Shown: positions 8,501-16,375, counted from the first letter of the stretch. The stretch is 64,000 nt of DNA from Thermoanaerobaculia bacterium (GCA_030429235.1 JAUIDB010000006.1:1-64000), one strand, 5' to 3'. Notes: generated from the letters alone by a model not told the origin. Program-made: numbers and translations.

Positions 8501-10058
8501 AGAGAGATTCTGGAAGCTGTGGAGCGACCAACCCGCGGACTTCCGGATACCCGGAGGGAACAGCCTGGATGGGACCGAGGTTGACCTCTTCCGAATCCTC
8601 CTGCTCGGGGAAGGGCCGCAGGTTGTTGACTTGATAATGGAGCGCCCCGCAGATGCGTTCAACGCTAGGAGCTTCATCGACCCGCTTCCAGTGGGGCTAG
8701 CAACCGACCAACTTCGAAAGCTCTGGAATCATCTGCTGAGAGACCGAGGGGAACTGGTCCCGAAGCTGTTCTTCCTGGTATTCGAAGAGCTGTCACTTAC
8801 TACTGTCGAGCGCCAGTTGATAGTTGATGCAGGAAGCGAGTATGGAAGAGAAGGGGAGAACTTGACGCGTATTTTCGCGCTACTGAAGGGGGACAGGGAA
8901 TTGGTACGCCTGCTTTCTCGAGAGCGGCGAGGCATTCTCTTTGAGTTCGTTTCAGAGCTGCACGGGCTCCAGACGGGGTCGATTCCAACTGATCTCCCCT
9001 TGGACCAACTCAGATCGATCTCTGCTCCCTTCCTGAGCCACATCGTAGCCTCCCGGGAGGACGACCCTAGGGATGCTCTTGAACTCGCAAGCTCTCTGCG
9101 AGTGTTCGTTGCCGGCCAGGCCGGTTTGACTCGCTGGGATCCTCGAGCAGATCCGCGCGCAAGCCAACCGTTCTCTAGGGCCGGAGTGCAACGAGCGCTG
9201 GATGCAGACCCCGGGCTGGCTAGTGATCTTCTCGACCGCCTGACGGAATGGCAGGGTCGCACGTCACCGATCGAGAACAGCTACTGGCTGTACGTTGCGA
9301 TCTGTGAGTGTCTGCTAGATAGTGCTCCAGAATCGGGAAGTCGGCTGCTGGGACGACTCATCGACAGCAGGATTGGGAAGCGGGGCGCGTCCCAGGCACC
9401 GTCTTCTCTCGTGGCGCTCATGGGTCGAACCAGTCATCATCAGCAAGTCGCATCGCTACTGGATTCCTGCCTAGACCTCTGCTTTACAGACTCCGCGCTA
9501 TCGAGATTCTCTCTGTGCTTTCCAAAGGGGCAGGACAGCTGGCTCTGGGCGGCCATTGTGCGAGACCTGAACTCGGAGAGACCGCTCCTCAGGGCGAGGG
9601 CCATGACTCTCGCAGGGTTCGCCCTCGACACCGAACGAGCCGTTGAGACTTTGGAGCACCAGAAGCGTTGTGGGTGGGAAGAGAGTGTCCGCCAAGCGTC
9701 CGTGTCCGCTGCGAAACAGGGTGAATGGTCTCGAGGCTGGTTCTGTCAGTTCCTGTCTAGCCAAGAGCGCAGTCTAGGCTGGGCGGCTTTCAGTCTGTTC
9801 GGAGAGTGCGTGGATAGTCGCTTTGTCCATTGGCTGCAACCTACTCTTGAGGAACATGGATACTCGTATCGAGACACGTCACCTCAGATGCGGCACCTGC
9901 GTGTCAACCACGACCGTCTTCTCACTCGACTGGAGTCGACCGAGAAGAGTCTCGCGAGACAGTTTTGCCACAGCACAGTGAGTGAGAGTATTTTTCCCTG
10001 GATGCCACAGTGGAGGCTTTCAGTTCGCAGAACAAGGCTACTAGCAAACCCTGGTTGA
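5562..10058 (+). CDS. PD-(D/E)xK nuclease-like / STAND-NTPase fusion, candidate antiphage (Avs-like) protein
   Basis: 1,498 residues. Residues about 20-130 have the restriction-endonuclease fold signature: an early Glu-rich helix, GGD at about 52-54 and EAK at about 67-69, i.e. D...ExK as in Mrr-like nucleases. Residues about 245-450 form a P-loop NTPase: Walker A GEEGDGKT (about 253-260), Walker B ILVADG (about 330-335) and the VTCR sensor strand (about 376-379), followed by an L-x-P-F-x-x-x-E-L segment typical of STAND/NACHT ATPases. The remaining 1,000 residues are mostly helical, as expected for a repeat-type sensor. In known Avs proteins the C-terminal domain senses a phage protein, the ATPase oligomerises and the N-terminal nuclease cuts DNA. 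Here that is inference. The ATG at 5562 has AGGGG five bases before it. Confidence 0.75.
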   Translation: MDTSDLLLNSKLQRLLLKLPGTGKEYEEVVRLGLVEALGRNLRLARSGSQFGGDVGTGTSGPTVRIEAKRVSTHRSLDQRALLGEISEALDRYPDLDLWVLAASCEVPEQMANALEREGQSRGIGIEILDVSSSRKSKLPLLLANACAEVVGYVGKVCDDSLANELKSVLVEIGARNDLVNEKIVEPECLFDLVAERMRSVLRDCLSKKSASRARFGQVLRDQSFVNRSVASQALDLWWGSGCPPSDLLLLCGEEGDGKTWAAFDWVSKTSESEGLLPLCLVAGHAGPSPKLAAVLAAQLHESFPTTGETVWKTRSQRWLASPSIRSRIILVADGINEQPVSGWRQLVDSILVDSSILSSQVAEQQQVLTSLPVIVTCRAGYWDQMFSQIPHWPVNRLELGPFSEQELQSYLAFHGRSSDEFSSEVHSLLKKPRYSSLVVTHYERLIACGDITIDRLLYEDWKDRYQRNSNLPLDDTSFQQLVQELARQALNGIREVRVQQFLGLVPEGDPARVLSELQSSGVLCRTQNGALRVAPERLSNALGLLLLSELKRTSPAGRDELIQKYFEPGGLDAHAAICSAAVFAATVDSVENDILVQLFSAFFRLQNVPDAEWERIRSYFPILPDVYREVAERLVAEPELNRRAFETVDWAYHRWCDNQDLLRTIAEHSQRWLSFVPLRSPTCDSHESQYREHLRELLGATPTPGTFTANDVTLHVIDSPHLRRLYDLALGLLSAQATGLQASVLRTWALTDSVQGETSRGAEVEWLVRFLDKEASSSLRSEIESMLTVPNGIWQWAAYRLAGMFPDGSASDLQAKADYQPQGGLLETWRLDDPCRAGFYPWRDEDCLHWLRRDDIAPVSKARRLAGFAVDRECDFPADLKGRISRELRPVLAEFAGLGFRLGRSADRGRFESCEPAFARWIPEDLAVAKRAHFELLCRDFDRESIENLSEEKRARGHLGAGDLETIALILRTEDFRRLERFWKLWSDQPADFRIPGGNSLDGTEVDLFRILLLGEGPQVVDLIMERPADAFNARSFIDPLPVGLATDQLRKLWNHLLRDRGELVPKLFFLVFEELSLTTVERQLIVDAGSEYGREGENLTRIFALLKGDRELVRLLSRERRGILFEFVSELHGLQTGSIPTDLPLDQLRSISAPFLSHIVASREDDPRDALELASSLRVFVAGQAGLTRWDPRADPRASQPFSRAGVQRALDADPGLASDLLDRLTEWQGRTSPIENSYWLYVAICECLLDSAPESGSRLLGRLIDSRIGKRGASQAPSSLVALMGRTSHHQQVASLLDSCLDLCFTDSALSRFSLCFPKGQDSWLWAAIVRDLNSERPLLRARAMTLAGFALDTERAVETLEHQKRCGWEESVRQASVSAAKQGEWSRGWFCQFLSSQERSLGWAAFSLFGECVDSRFVHWLQPTLEEHGYSYRDTSPQMRHLRVNHDRLLTRLESTEKSLARQFCHSTVSESIFPWMPQWRLSVRRTRLLANPG

Positions 10059-10071
10059 GCCGGAGTCTTCT

Positions 10072-10093
10072 CCTCGGTCTCGGGCTACCGAGG
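10072..10093 (+). terminator. Hairpin after the STAND gene
   Basis: A perfect 7-bp stem, CCTCGGT/ACCGAGG, with an 8-base loop, 13 bases after the stop of the STAND gene. No T-run follows, so it would be a weak or factor-dependent terminator. Confidence 0.35.
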
Positions 10094-10216
10094 GAGCCCC
10101 TATGGCCACTCTATGGCCCCGAACTTACCTCCGAGTTACCTTCAGCCTGCCGGCAACGTGCTCCGGTTTCGGATGAGGAAGCCGCCAATCTATTTGCGGA
10201 TAGGAGAGTTGGAAGG

Positions 10217-10292
10217 TGGTAGCCCGTACGGGATTCGAACCCGTGTTACCGGCGTGAGAGGCCGGCGTCCTGGACCCCTAGACGAACGGGCC
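10217..10292 (-). tRNA. tRNA-Glu (anticodon CTC)
   Basis: Read on the minus strand the 76 bases fold as a full cloverleaf. The acceptor arms are GGCCCGT and ACGGGCT, with a G-U first pair. The anticodon stem CCGGC/GCCGG holds the loop CTCTCAC, giving anticodon CTC. The T arm contains GGTTCGAATCC, and CCA is encoded. The 3' end faces the low-GC island at 1-10,058, as expected for an element integrated at a tRNA 3' end. No second copy of the tRNA 3' end was seen within the window. Confidence 0.95.
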
Positions 10293-10396
10293 ACGTTCGA
10301 GGGCGGGAGCTCATGGCCCGCCCGAGGGAAGCGGAACTCTATACGATCGACCGTCGGAAGGCAAGGAGGCGGTGGGTACTACGGCGGACCCAAGAG

Positions 10397-10428
10397 AAAA
10401 CCCCTTCCCGCCTGGGGGCAGGAAGGGG
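10397..10428 (-). terminator. Rho-independent terminator of the DUF11 protein gene
   Basis: On the minus strand an 8-bp stem (CCCCTTCC with GGAAGGGG) closes a GC-rich loop and is followed by TTTT. It lies about 25 bases after the stop of the gene ending at 10,453 and before the tRNA, so the tRNA needs its own promoter in 10,293-10,396. Confidence 0.8.
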
Positions 10429-10452
10429 CTCTCACTGGCTAGGAGCCTGGAA

Positions 10453-11538
10453 TCAGGCTTCCGAAGTCCGGAGCTTCCAGACGGCGGCGAAGCCGAAGAG
10501 GAGCAACAGGACGATCAGACCCATCTGGGAGACGGTCGGGATCTCGAGGACGCTGCCGCCGACTCCGACGGTGGCGCTGGCCGCGGCGTCAGCCGGGGTC
10601 GGGTCGTCGTTCTCGCTGGTCGCGGTGGCGTCGTTGACCACCGACGATCCGACGCTACCGTCGATCGTGCCGGTCACGTTGCAGGTGGCCGACGCAGCGT
10701 TCGAAAGACCACCGACGTTCCAGGTGAGGGTGCCGTTGGGCGGACCACCGGCAGGGGGGCCGGCGCCGCAGTCGTCGCTCACCCAGCTGAATCCGGCTGG
10801 CAGATTGTCGGTGACGACGACGGCGGTGGCGTCATCGGGGCCGTTGTTGGTCACCGTCAGGGTGTAGACGGTGTTCTCGCCCGGGTTCACGGTCGTTGGC
10901 GAGGCCGTCTTGGTGAGGACGAGATCCGACTCTCCGGCCGGACCACCGATGCAGGGGGTAGCGGCGACGATCAGGTCGTACTCACAACCGATCTCGCCCG
11001 GATTGGTGGTGTGGACCACCAGGATGAGGTCGTCGCCGTTGGGGACGTCAGCCGAGAAGCCGATTTGGCTCGGAGGGGTGCCCGAACTCTGACCCGGGTC
11101 GGCGAGGTAGTCCGACTGGGGCTCGCAGATGTTGGCTGGATCGTAGGTGTTCAAGTAGGCGTTGACCTGCAGGTTACAAGCCGTCTGAGTGATGGTGTCC
11201 AGCGTGACGTCCACGCACACCGTGCCGCCGGTGTTGTTGGGGATGGTGTAGGCGTCGAAGGCACGTCCGGGATCGGTGACGAAGATGTCGCACGTCTTGG
11301 GCATGGCGCAGCTGGAGATGACCAGGTTGCGGTTCAGGCGGCCAGTTTGGGTACCGGAGATGCCCGGATAGGTCCCACTGTTCGACCCGAGGGTTCCATC
11401 GATCGTGAGGCACGAGCCGCCCACGACGGGCTCCCACGGGATGAAGCTACCCTCTACGTCTGCCGTCAGTGTGTCAGCGGATAGGCCGGGAGTCATCGCG
11501 AGTAGCGCGATTCCCACCACTATGAGCAGTTTCCTCAT
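10453..11538 (-). CDS. Secreted DUF11 protein with IPTL-CTERM-like sorting tail
   Basis: 361 residues. Signal peptide 1-21, then a cysteine-containing domain of about 200 residues shared with the next gene upstream. A DUF11 (conserved repeat) domain follows at about 205-310, with LVLTKTASPTTVNPGE and TVTNNGPDDA. The C-terminus has EIPTVSQMG, a hydrophobic helix (LIVLLLLFGFAAVW) and Lys/Arg, matching the layout of IPTL-CTERM signals handled by exosortase-type enzymes. The usual Trp after the Pro-Thr motif is missing. No exosortase is in this window. The ATG at 11,538 has AAGGAGG about ten bases upstream. It is probably surface-anchored or secreted. Confidence 0.75.
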   Translation of the reverse strand: MRKLLIVVGIALLAMTPGLSADTLTADVEGSFIPWEPVVGGSCLTIDGTLGSNSGTYPGISGTQTGRLNRNLVISSCAMPKTCDIFVTDPGRAFDAYTIPNNTGGTVCVDVTLDTITQTACNLQVNAYLNTYDPANICEPQSDYLADPGQSSGTPPSQIGFSADVPNGDDLILVVHTTNPGEIGCEYDLIVAATPCIGGPAGESDLVLTKTASPTTVNPGENTVYTLTVTNNGPDDATAVVVTDNLPAGFSWVSDDCGAGPPAGGPPNGTLTWNVGGLSNAASATCNVTGTIDGSVGSSVVNDATATSENDDPTPADAAASATVGVGGSVLEIPTVSQMGLIVLLLLFGFAAVWKLRTSEA

Positions 11539-11630
11539 CAGTTCTTCTCCTCCTTGCAACGGGTTGGGTGAGTGCTGCTTACGCTAGTGCACTTGGGTCT
11601 CAGCGTCAACCGTGGGCCGCTTTCGACGCA

Positions 11631-11669
11631 AAACGACAAAGGGCCTTCCCACCGAAGTGGGAAGACCCT
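11631..11669 (-). terminator. Terminator of the second sorting-tail gene
   Basis: On the minus strand AGGGTC-TTCCCA pairs with TGGGAA-GGCCCT around a CTTCGG-type stable loop. A T-rich run (TTTGTCGTTT) follows. It separates the two paralogues into different transcripts. Confidence 0.75.
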
Positions 11670-11728
11670 GAGGTTGGAGCCTCCGCCAGTTTTCAGACCC
11701 GGCGGTGGGCTGGATGGGACGAGTTGTC

Positions 11729-12448
11729 TTAGGCGGCGGCGTTCCGACGGAGGATCCAGGCGGCACCGACGGCGAAGAGGAGGAAGAGAACGACCATTCC
11801 GCCCCGGGAGACGGTCGGCACCTCGATGATCGGCGTGCTCATCGGTGGCGGGCCTCCGATGCAGGTCGCACCGGCGATCTCGATCTCATAGTTGCAACCC
11901 ACGCCGTCGCCCGGAGTGATGGGGTGCACCACGACGATCAGGTTGTCGCCATCCGGGACATCACCGCTGAACATCGTCGCGTTCGGAGGAATGCCGCTGC
12001 TGACACCGGCATCAGCCAGGTAGGTGGAGCCAGCCCCGCAGATGTCGGCGGGGTCGAAGTTGTTCAGGTAGGAGATCGCCTGGAGGTTGCAACCGGCCTG
12101 ATCGATGACGTTGAGGGTAACGTCGACGCAAACGGTTCCGCCCGTATTGTTGGGGATCGAGTAGGAGTCGAAGTCTCGTCCCGGATCGTTCAGGAATAGA
12201 TCGCAGAACTTCGGCGCGGCGCAGGTCGAAGCAACTCCGTTGCGGTTGAGTCGCCCCGTCATCGAGCCACTAGTGCCGGGATAGCTGGGGCTGCCGCTCC
12301 CGAGAACACCATCGATGGTCAGACACGCGTTACCCTCGGGCAGCTCGACGGGCACAAAGGTCCCCTCATCGAGCATCGAGGTGTCATTGGCTAGGCCGGG
12401 AACCGCAACCAGCAGGAGAATCCCTGCCAGAATCAGTAGCTTCTTCAT
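11729..12448 (-). CDS. Secreted paralogue with IPTL-CTERM-like sorting tail
   Basis: 239 residues. Signal peptide 1-20 (LLVAVPGLAN). The body closely parallels the neighbour at 10,453-11,538: both carry GRLNRN near residue 70, then the block IPNNTGGTVCVDVTL, then a Y-L-x-D/N segment. This copy lacks the DUF11 domain and goes straight to the tail IEVPTVSRGG, a hydrophobic helix and Arg-Arg. A tandem duplication followed by gain or loss of the DUF11 module explains the pair. AGGAGAG lies upstream of the ATG. The shared body may be a carbohydrate- or protein-binding module; this is not established. Confidence 0.75.
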   Translation of the reverse strand: MKKLLILAGILLLVAVPGLANDTSMLDEGTFVPVELPEGNACLTIDGVLGSGSPSYPGTSGSMTGRLNRNGVASTCAAPKFCDLFLNDPGRDFDSYSIPNNTGGTVCVDVTLNVIDQAGCNLQAISYLNNFDPADICGAGSTYLADAGVSSGIPPNATMFSGDVPDGDNLIVVVHPITPGDGVGCNYEIEIAGATCIGGPPPMSTPIIEVPTVSRGGMVVLFLLFAVGAAWILRRNAAA

Positions 12449-12692
12449 TACTTGCTCTCCTGTCTCAGATCGCTTGATTCGACAATAGAAATACTTGGGG
12501 CACGGTGAAAGTACATCAGTTGACGGTTGTGGGTCAAGTAGGCACCGGTGCAGTGTGGGTGCCAAGGAAAAATCTCCGGGCGGCGACGCAAGCAGCTCGG
12601 CTTCCGATGCCGGCGCCGCTCGCGAGGACGCCGACTCTCGGGTCAGGGGTTGCGTGGGCCGGACGCCGGTAGGAGTGCGGCTGGTTCTGGCC

Positions 12693-13292
12693 CTACTGCT
12701 TGCGGTACTCGATCTCCATCATCTTCATCTCGGCACCGTCCTTGCCGGGGCCGTGCATCGTAAAGAGCTCGGTACTCGGTTCGACCCACTGGGAGGTCAT
12801 GCGAACCGTGAAGGGGCCTTGGGTGATCGGGTCGTTCCAACTGCCGACGAAGGTGCAGACACCGTCCTCCTCACAGTGGCCCTCGCTGATCATGATCCCG
12901 GTCGACAGACTGTCGTTCCAGGTCGACCAGTATTTGCCGGTCACGTTGTCGAAGCCCATCATGCCGTAGCCGTCGAACGGCCTGCCCATCATGGTGGAGC
13001 TGACCTCTTCCACCCGGACTCGACCGTCGAGGATCATGCTGCGTGTCGCGGTACCGCTCGACACCATCGGTTCTCCTTCGGGAGCGGTCCAGCTCTTGAT
13101 CGTCAGCTCGTAGGTGCCGGCGGTCTCGGCCAGCATCTCGTGGGGAGCGCCGGCGGTGCCCGCGGCGAGATAGGCCTCCATCTCGGCCATCTCTTCCGGC
13201 GTCATGGCGGGAGCTTCGTCCTGGGCCGCGACATAGGGGGCGGTGGCCAGGAGCAGAGCCAGGGAAAGCGAAGCAGCGAGTCTACGGGTCAT
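12693..13292 (-). CDS. DUF1579 family secreted protein
   Basis: 199 residues. Signal peptide 1-23 (ATAPYVAAQ). The core fits DUF1579: a G-x-Y-x-L-x-I-K-S-W segment, a strongly conserved methionine/glycine region (GRPFDGYGMMGFDN) and the YWSTWNDSLSTG segment. The biochemical role of DUF1579 is unknown; members are often periplasmic beta-barrel-like proteins. The start has a GGGGAG ribosome binding site. The 244 bases between this gene's stop and the paralogue upstream hold no other gene. Confidence 0.8.
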   Translation of the reverse strand: MTRRLAASLSLALLLATAPYVAAQDEAPAMTPEEMAEMEAYLAAGTAGAPHEMLAETAGTYELTIKSWTAPEGEPMVSSGTATRSMILDGRVRVEEVSSTMMGRPFDGYGMMGFDNVTGKYWSTWNDSLSTGIMISEGHCEEDGVCTFVGSWNDPITQGPFTVRMTSQWVEPSTELFTMHGPGKDGAEMKMMEIEYRKQ

Positions 13293-13436
13293 GGTGTCTC
13301 CCCTCGGGTCGGGTCGTCTTTCGATGGTCTCCCGGCGGATCTCGGCACCGAGAGGGCTGTAGAGGCTGCGTCCAGAATATCAGCCGCGGTAGCCGCCGCC
13401 GTTGCCGGTCATCGTTCGCTCTGCTGGAATAGCACC

Positions 13437-13940
13437 ATGCGGATCTGGTACCTGCTTTCGGTCTGGCTTCATATCCTGGCGGCGGCGGTGTGGATCGGAG
13501 CCATGGTGTTCTTTGCCGGCGTGCTCATGCCCGTCCTGCGGCGGCCCGAGTTCGCGGCCGTTCGCACGCCGTTGTTGCGACGCGCCGGCCGCGGCTTTCG
13601 CTGGTTGGGGTGGAGCGTGCTCGCCGTGCTCGTGCTCACCGGCTTCTCGAACCTGGTGAGCCGTGGGTACGGCTGGTCGGAGCTTCTCGCCTTCTCGACC
13701 TGGTCCAGTTGGTGGGGACAGATCCTGGCTTGGAAGCTCGGTTTGGTCGTGGTCCTTCTGCTGATCAATCTGGCGCACGACGTCCTCGGCCCCCGGGCGG
13801 CGAGGTTGATGGAGGAAGAGCCGGAGAGCCCTCAGACGCAGAGGGTCCGGCGGCTCGCGGGTTGGCTGGGACGCCTCGAACTCCTGGTCTCTCTGGTGAT
13901 CCTCTGGCTGGCGGTGTTGCTGGTGCGGGGAGGCTGGTGA
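13437..13940 (+). CDS. CopD-like integral membrane protein
   Basis: 167 residues with four predicted membrane helices. It starts with YLLSVWLHILAAAVWIGAMVF, the typical W-L-H-I-x-A-x-x-x-W-I-G opening of CopD/DUF4149-type copper-resistance membrane proteins, where the His sits in the first helix. The remaining helices lie near residues 55-75, 95-115 and 145-165. The frame is open far upstream (from 12,495), but that stretch is antisense to the DUF1579 gene, so the ATG at 13,437 is used. A copper or proton-related role is a family guess. Confidence 0.65.
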   Translation: MRIWYLLSVWLHILAAAVWIGAMVFFAGVLMPVLRRPEFAAVRTPLLRRAGRGFRWLGWSVLAVLVLTGFSNLVSRGYGWSELLAFSTWSSWWGQILAWKLGLVVVLLLINLAHDVLGPRAARLMEEEPESPQTQRVRRLAGWLGRLELLVSLVILWLAVLLVRGGW

Positions 13941-14049
13941 AAAAGTCGACCAGCGGTTCTCCAAGTAGGATCCTAGCCCTCGCGAGGCTCTGACTCGGAT
14001 CGTCCGACTCGGTGCTGGCCCCCCCGGGAGCGAAACCGGGTGTCGGTGT

Positions 14050-15114
14050 TCAGAGTCGAAGGCCGACGAGTCGGCAGGCGGTAGCGGCGAGCATCGGTCC
14101 GGCTCGCCCGGCCGTCGCAGCATCGGCTGAGCTGGCGTTGCCGTCGAGACTTCGCCGGTACACGCCCTGGGCGATGGCGGCGAGGCGGAAGAGGGAGAAG
14201 GCCTTGTAGTACGCCAGATCGGGGACCCCGTCGCGCTGGGTCAGTTGGCAGTAGCGGTCGACGAGCTCGGGCTCGGTGGGGATCCCGGACCCGGGCAAGT
14301 CGACGCCGGCGAGTCCGCCGATTCGAGGCAGTTGGATCTCGTAGAGCATGCAGACGTAGGCGAGGTCGCAGAGCGGGTTGCCGAGCGTCGAGAGTTCCCA
14401 GTCGATGACCGCCAGGGCGTGCGGCTGACTCGGGTCGAAGATCAAGTTGTCGAGCCGAAAGTCGCCGTGCACGAGGGTGGTCGGTTCCTCTCGGCCTCGG
14501 ACGGTGGGCAGCCAGTCGATCAGCCGTTCCATCGAGGGGATCTCGGAGGTCTGCGACGCGCGGTACTGCGCCGTCCAGCGCTCGATCTGGCGTGAGACGT
14601 AGGCATCGGGGCGGCCGTAGTCCGACAGTCCGACGGCTTCGAGGTCGACCGTGTGGATGGTGGCCAGCACCCTGATCAGCTCGTCGTAGATCGCTCGTCG
14701 ACCGGGCCGGGCTATTTCGGGCAGCTGCACGTTCCAGAAGATGCGGCCCGGGAGGTACTCCATGACGAAGAAGGGGGTGCCGAGGATCGATTCGTCGCGG
14801 CAGAGCGCCAGCATGCGGGGGCTCGGGACCTCGGTGTCGGCGAGGGCGTGCATCACCCGGTACTCCCGCTCGATCTGATGTGCCGATCGCAGGAGCTTCC
14901 CCGGAGGTTTCTTGCGCAGTACGTAGGCCCGCTCGTCGTCCGCCATCCAGTAGGTCGGGTTCGACTGGCCGCCCAGGAACTGGCGTACATCGAGGTCCCC
15001 GGCGAGCCCTCCCAAATGGTGCGCCAGCCAGGACGCCAGCTGTGCCGTATCGAGCCGGTGTGCTTCGCGGGGCGGGCCGGTATTTGGAGGAGCTTCAGGT
15101 CGCACCACGATCAC
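14050..15114 (-). CDS. Aminoglycoside-phosphotransferase-like kinase (ACAD10/11 type)
   Basis: About 354 residues of the APH fold. Landmarks are the Gly/Ser loop FLGGQSNPTYW, the Lys in LRKKPPG, the catalytic loop LVHGDFRLDNLIF (HGDxxxxN) and the metal site VIDWELSTLGNP. This wording matches the group related to the kinase domain of human ACAD10/ACAD11, which phosphorylates 4-hydroxyacyl-CoA. Its 5' end overlaps the acyl-CoA dehydrogenase gene by 20 bases, supporting a joint role in 4-hydroxy fatty acid breakdown. The start is uncertain: GTG codons at 15,114, 15,108 and 15,105 all fit. Confidence 0.8.
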   Translation of the reverse strand: MIVVRPEAPPNTGPPREAHRLDTAQLASWLAHHLGGLAGDLDVRQFLGGQSNPTYWMADDERAYVLRKKPPGKLLRSAHQIEREYRVMHALADTEVPSPRMLALCRDESILGTPFFVMEYLPGRIFWNVQLPEIARPGRRAIYDELIRVLATIHTVDLEAVGLSDYGRPDAYVSRQIERWTAQYRASQTSEIPSMERLIDWLPTVRGREEPTTLVHGDFRLDNLIFDPSQPHALAVIDWELSTLGNPLCDLAYVCMLYEIQLPRIGGLAGVDLPGSGIPTEPELVDRYCQLTQRDGVPDLAYYKAFSLFRLAAIAQGVYRRSLDGNASSADAATAGRAGPMLAATACRLVGLRL

Positions 15115-16318
15115 CGTACTTGGCGAGTTCGTGACGGGCCACGGTGCGGCGGTGGACCTCATCGGGGCCGTCGGCGATCCGAAGGGCTCGTCCCAGGACG
15201 TAGAACCAGTTGAGCTCGGGGTCGGACATCCCCTCGCCGCCGTGGATCTGCATCGCGGCGTCGGTCACCGACTGGAGCACGTTCGGCGCCACCACCTTGA
15301 TGGCGGCGACGTCGGCTCGCGCGCCGGCGATTCCCTGGGTGTCGAGGGCCCAGGCGGCCCGCAGCGTCAGTAGGCGGGCCTGGTCGATGGCCAACCGCGC
15401 ATTGGCGATGATGTCGCGGTTGCCGCCGAGGTCGGCCAGCGGCCGGCCGAAGGCGACGCGACCCAGCGCCCGTTCGCACAATCGCTGGAACGCTCGCTCC
15501 GCCGCACCGAGGGCGCGCATGCAGTGGTGGATCCGACCCGGTCCCAGACGTCCCTGAGCAATCTCGAAGCCCCGGCCAGGGCCGGCGATGATGCTGCTTT
15601 TCGGCAACCGCACGTCGTCGAACTGCACTTCGGCGTGGCCGTGCGGCTCGTCGTAGTGCCCCAGTACCGGCACCATGCGCAGGATCTTCACTCCCGGGGC
15701 GTCGGCGGGTACCAGCACCATCGAGTGGCGGCGGTGGCGGGGCGCCGTCGGGTCGGTGACCCCCAGAAAGATGTAGAAGGCGCAGCGCGGATCGCCGGCG
15801 CCGCTGGTCCACCACTTCAGTCCGTTGAGGACGACCTCGTCGCCGACCACCTCGCAGGTCGCTTGCATGTTGGTGGCGTCGCTCGAGGCTACCGCGGGCT
15901 CGGTCATGGCGAAGGCGGAGCGGATGGTGCCGGCGAGGAGCGGCTCGAGCCATCGTTCCTTCTGCTGGTCGGAGCCGTAGCGCACCAGAACCTCGGCGTT
16001 CCCCGAATCAGGGGCGTTGCAGTTGAACACCTCGGGGGCCAGGAAGCTCCGACCGGTGACCTCGGCGATCGGCGCGTAGTCCCGGTTGTCGAGGCCCGCC
16101 CCGTAGACCGAGTCTGGCAAGAACAGGTTCCACAGACCGAGCCCACGGGCCTCTTGCTTCAACTCCTCGACGATCGGCGGCACCTTCCATCGGGTCCAGT
16201 CCGGCCCGCCCACCAGCTGGTCCCGGTAGGTCTGGTGGTGGGGTTCGACGCGCTCCGTGACGAAGCGCTCTACCTGTTCGAGCACGAGCTGAGCGCGCTC
16301 GGAGTGTGCGAAGTCCAT
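15095..16318 (-). CDS. Acyl-CoA dehydrogenase (ACAD11-like)
   Basis: 407 residues covering the whole ACAD fold. AFAMTEPAVASSDATN is the FAD/substrate signature of the middle domain, KWWTSGAGDPRC follows, and the C-terminal domain has IHGGEGMSD. It oxidises acyl-CoA esters with FAD and passes electrons to ETF. The pairing with the APH-like kinase gene downstream mirrors the fused ACAD10/11 proteins, so substrates may be 4-hydroxyacyl-CoA-derived. GGGAGGAG upstream of the ATG at 16,318 sets the start. Confidence 0.9.
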   Translation of the reverse strand: MDFAHSERAQLVLEQVERFVTERVEPHHQTYRDQLVGGPDWTRWKVPPIVEELKQEARGLGLWNLFLPDSVYGAGLDNRDYAPIAEVTGRSFLAPEVFNCNAPDSGNAEVLVRYGSDQQKERWLEPLLAGTIRSAFAMTEPAVASSDATNMQATCEVVGDEVVLNGLKWWTSGAGDPRCAFYIFLGVTDPTAPRHRRHSMVLVPADAPGVKILRMVPVLGHYDEPHGHAEVQFDDVRLPKSSIIAGPGRGFEIAQGRLGPGRIHHCMRALGAAERAFQRLCERALGRVAFGRPLADLGGNRDIIANARLAIDQARLLTLRAAWALDTQGIAGARADVAAIKVVAPNVLQSVTDAAMQIHGGEGMSDPELNWFYVLGRALRIADGPDEVHRRTVARHELAKYGDRGAT

Positions 16319-16375
16319 GGCCGTTCTCCTCCCTTCGGGGCCACCGAAGTGTCTCACGGAACCTGACGAACCGCT

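Noticed and set aside
1-10216. Integrase, transposase or second tRNA 3' end bounding the island
   Set aside because: None was found in the window. The island call therefore rests on composition and gene content only.
10372-11484. 370-codon plus-strand frame opposite the DUF11 gene
   Set aside because: Its composition is the mirror of the real gene (Val/Gly/Asp-rich) and it has no domain. The minus-strand gene has signal peptide, DUF11, tail and terminator.
12495-13436. Long upstream extension of the CopD-like reading frame
   Set aside because: It runs antisense through the DUF1579 gene, which has a signal peptide and a known family pattern. The membrane protein begins naturally at 13,437.
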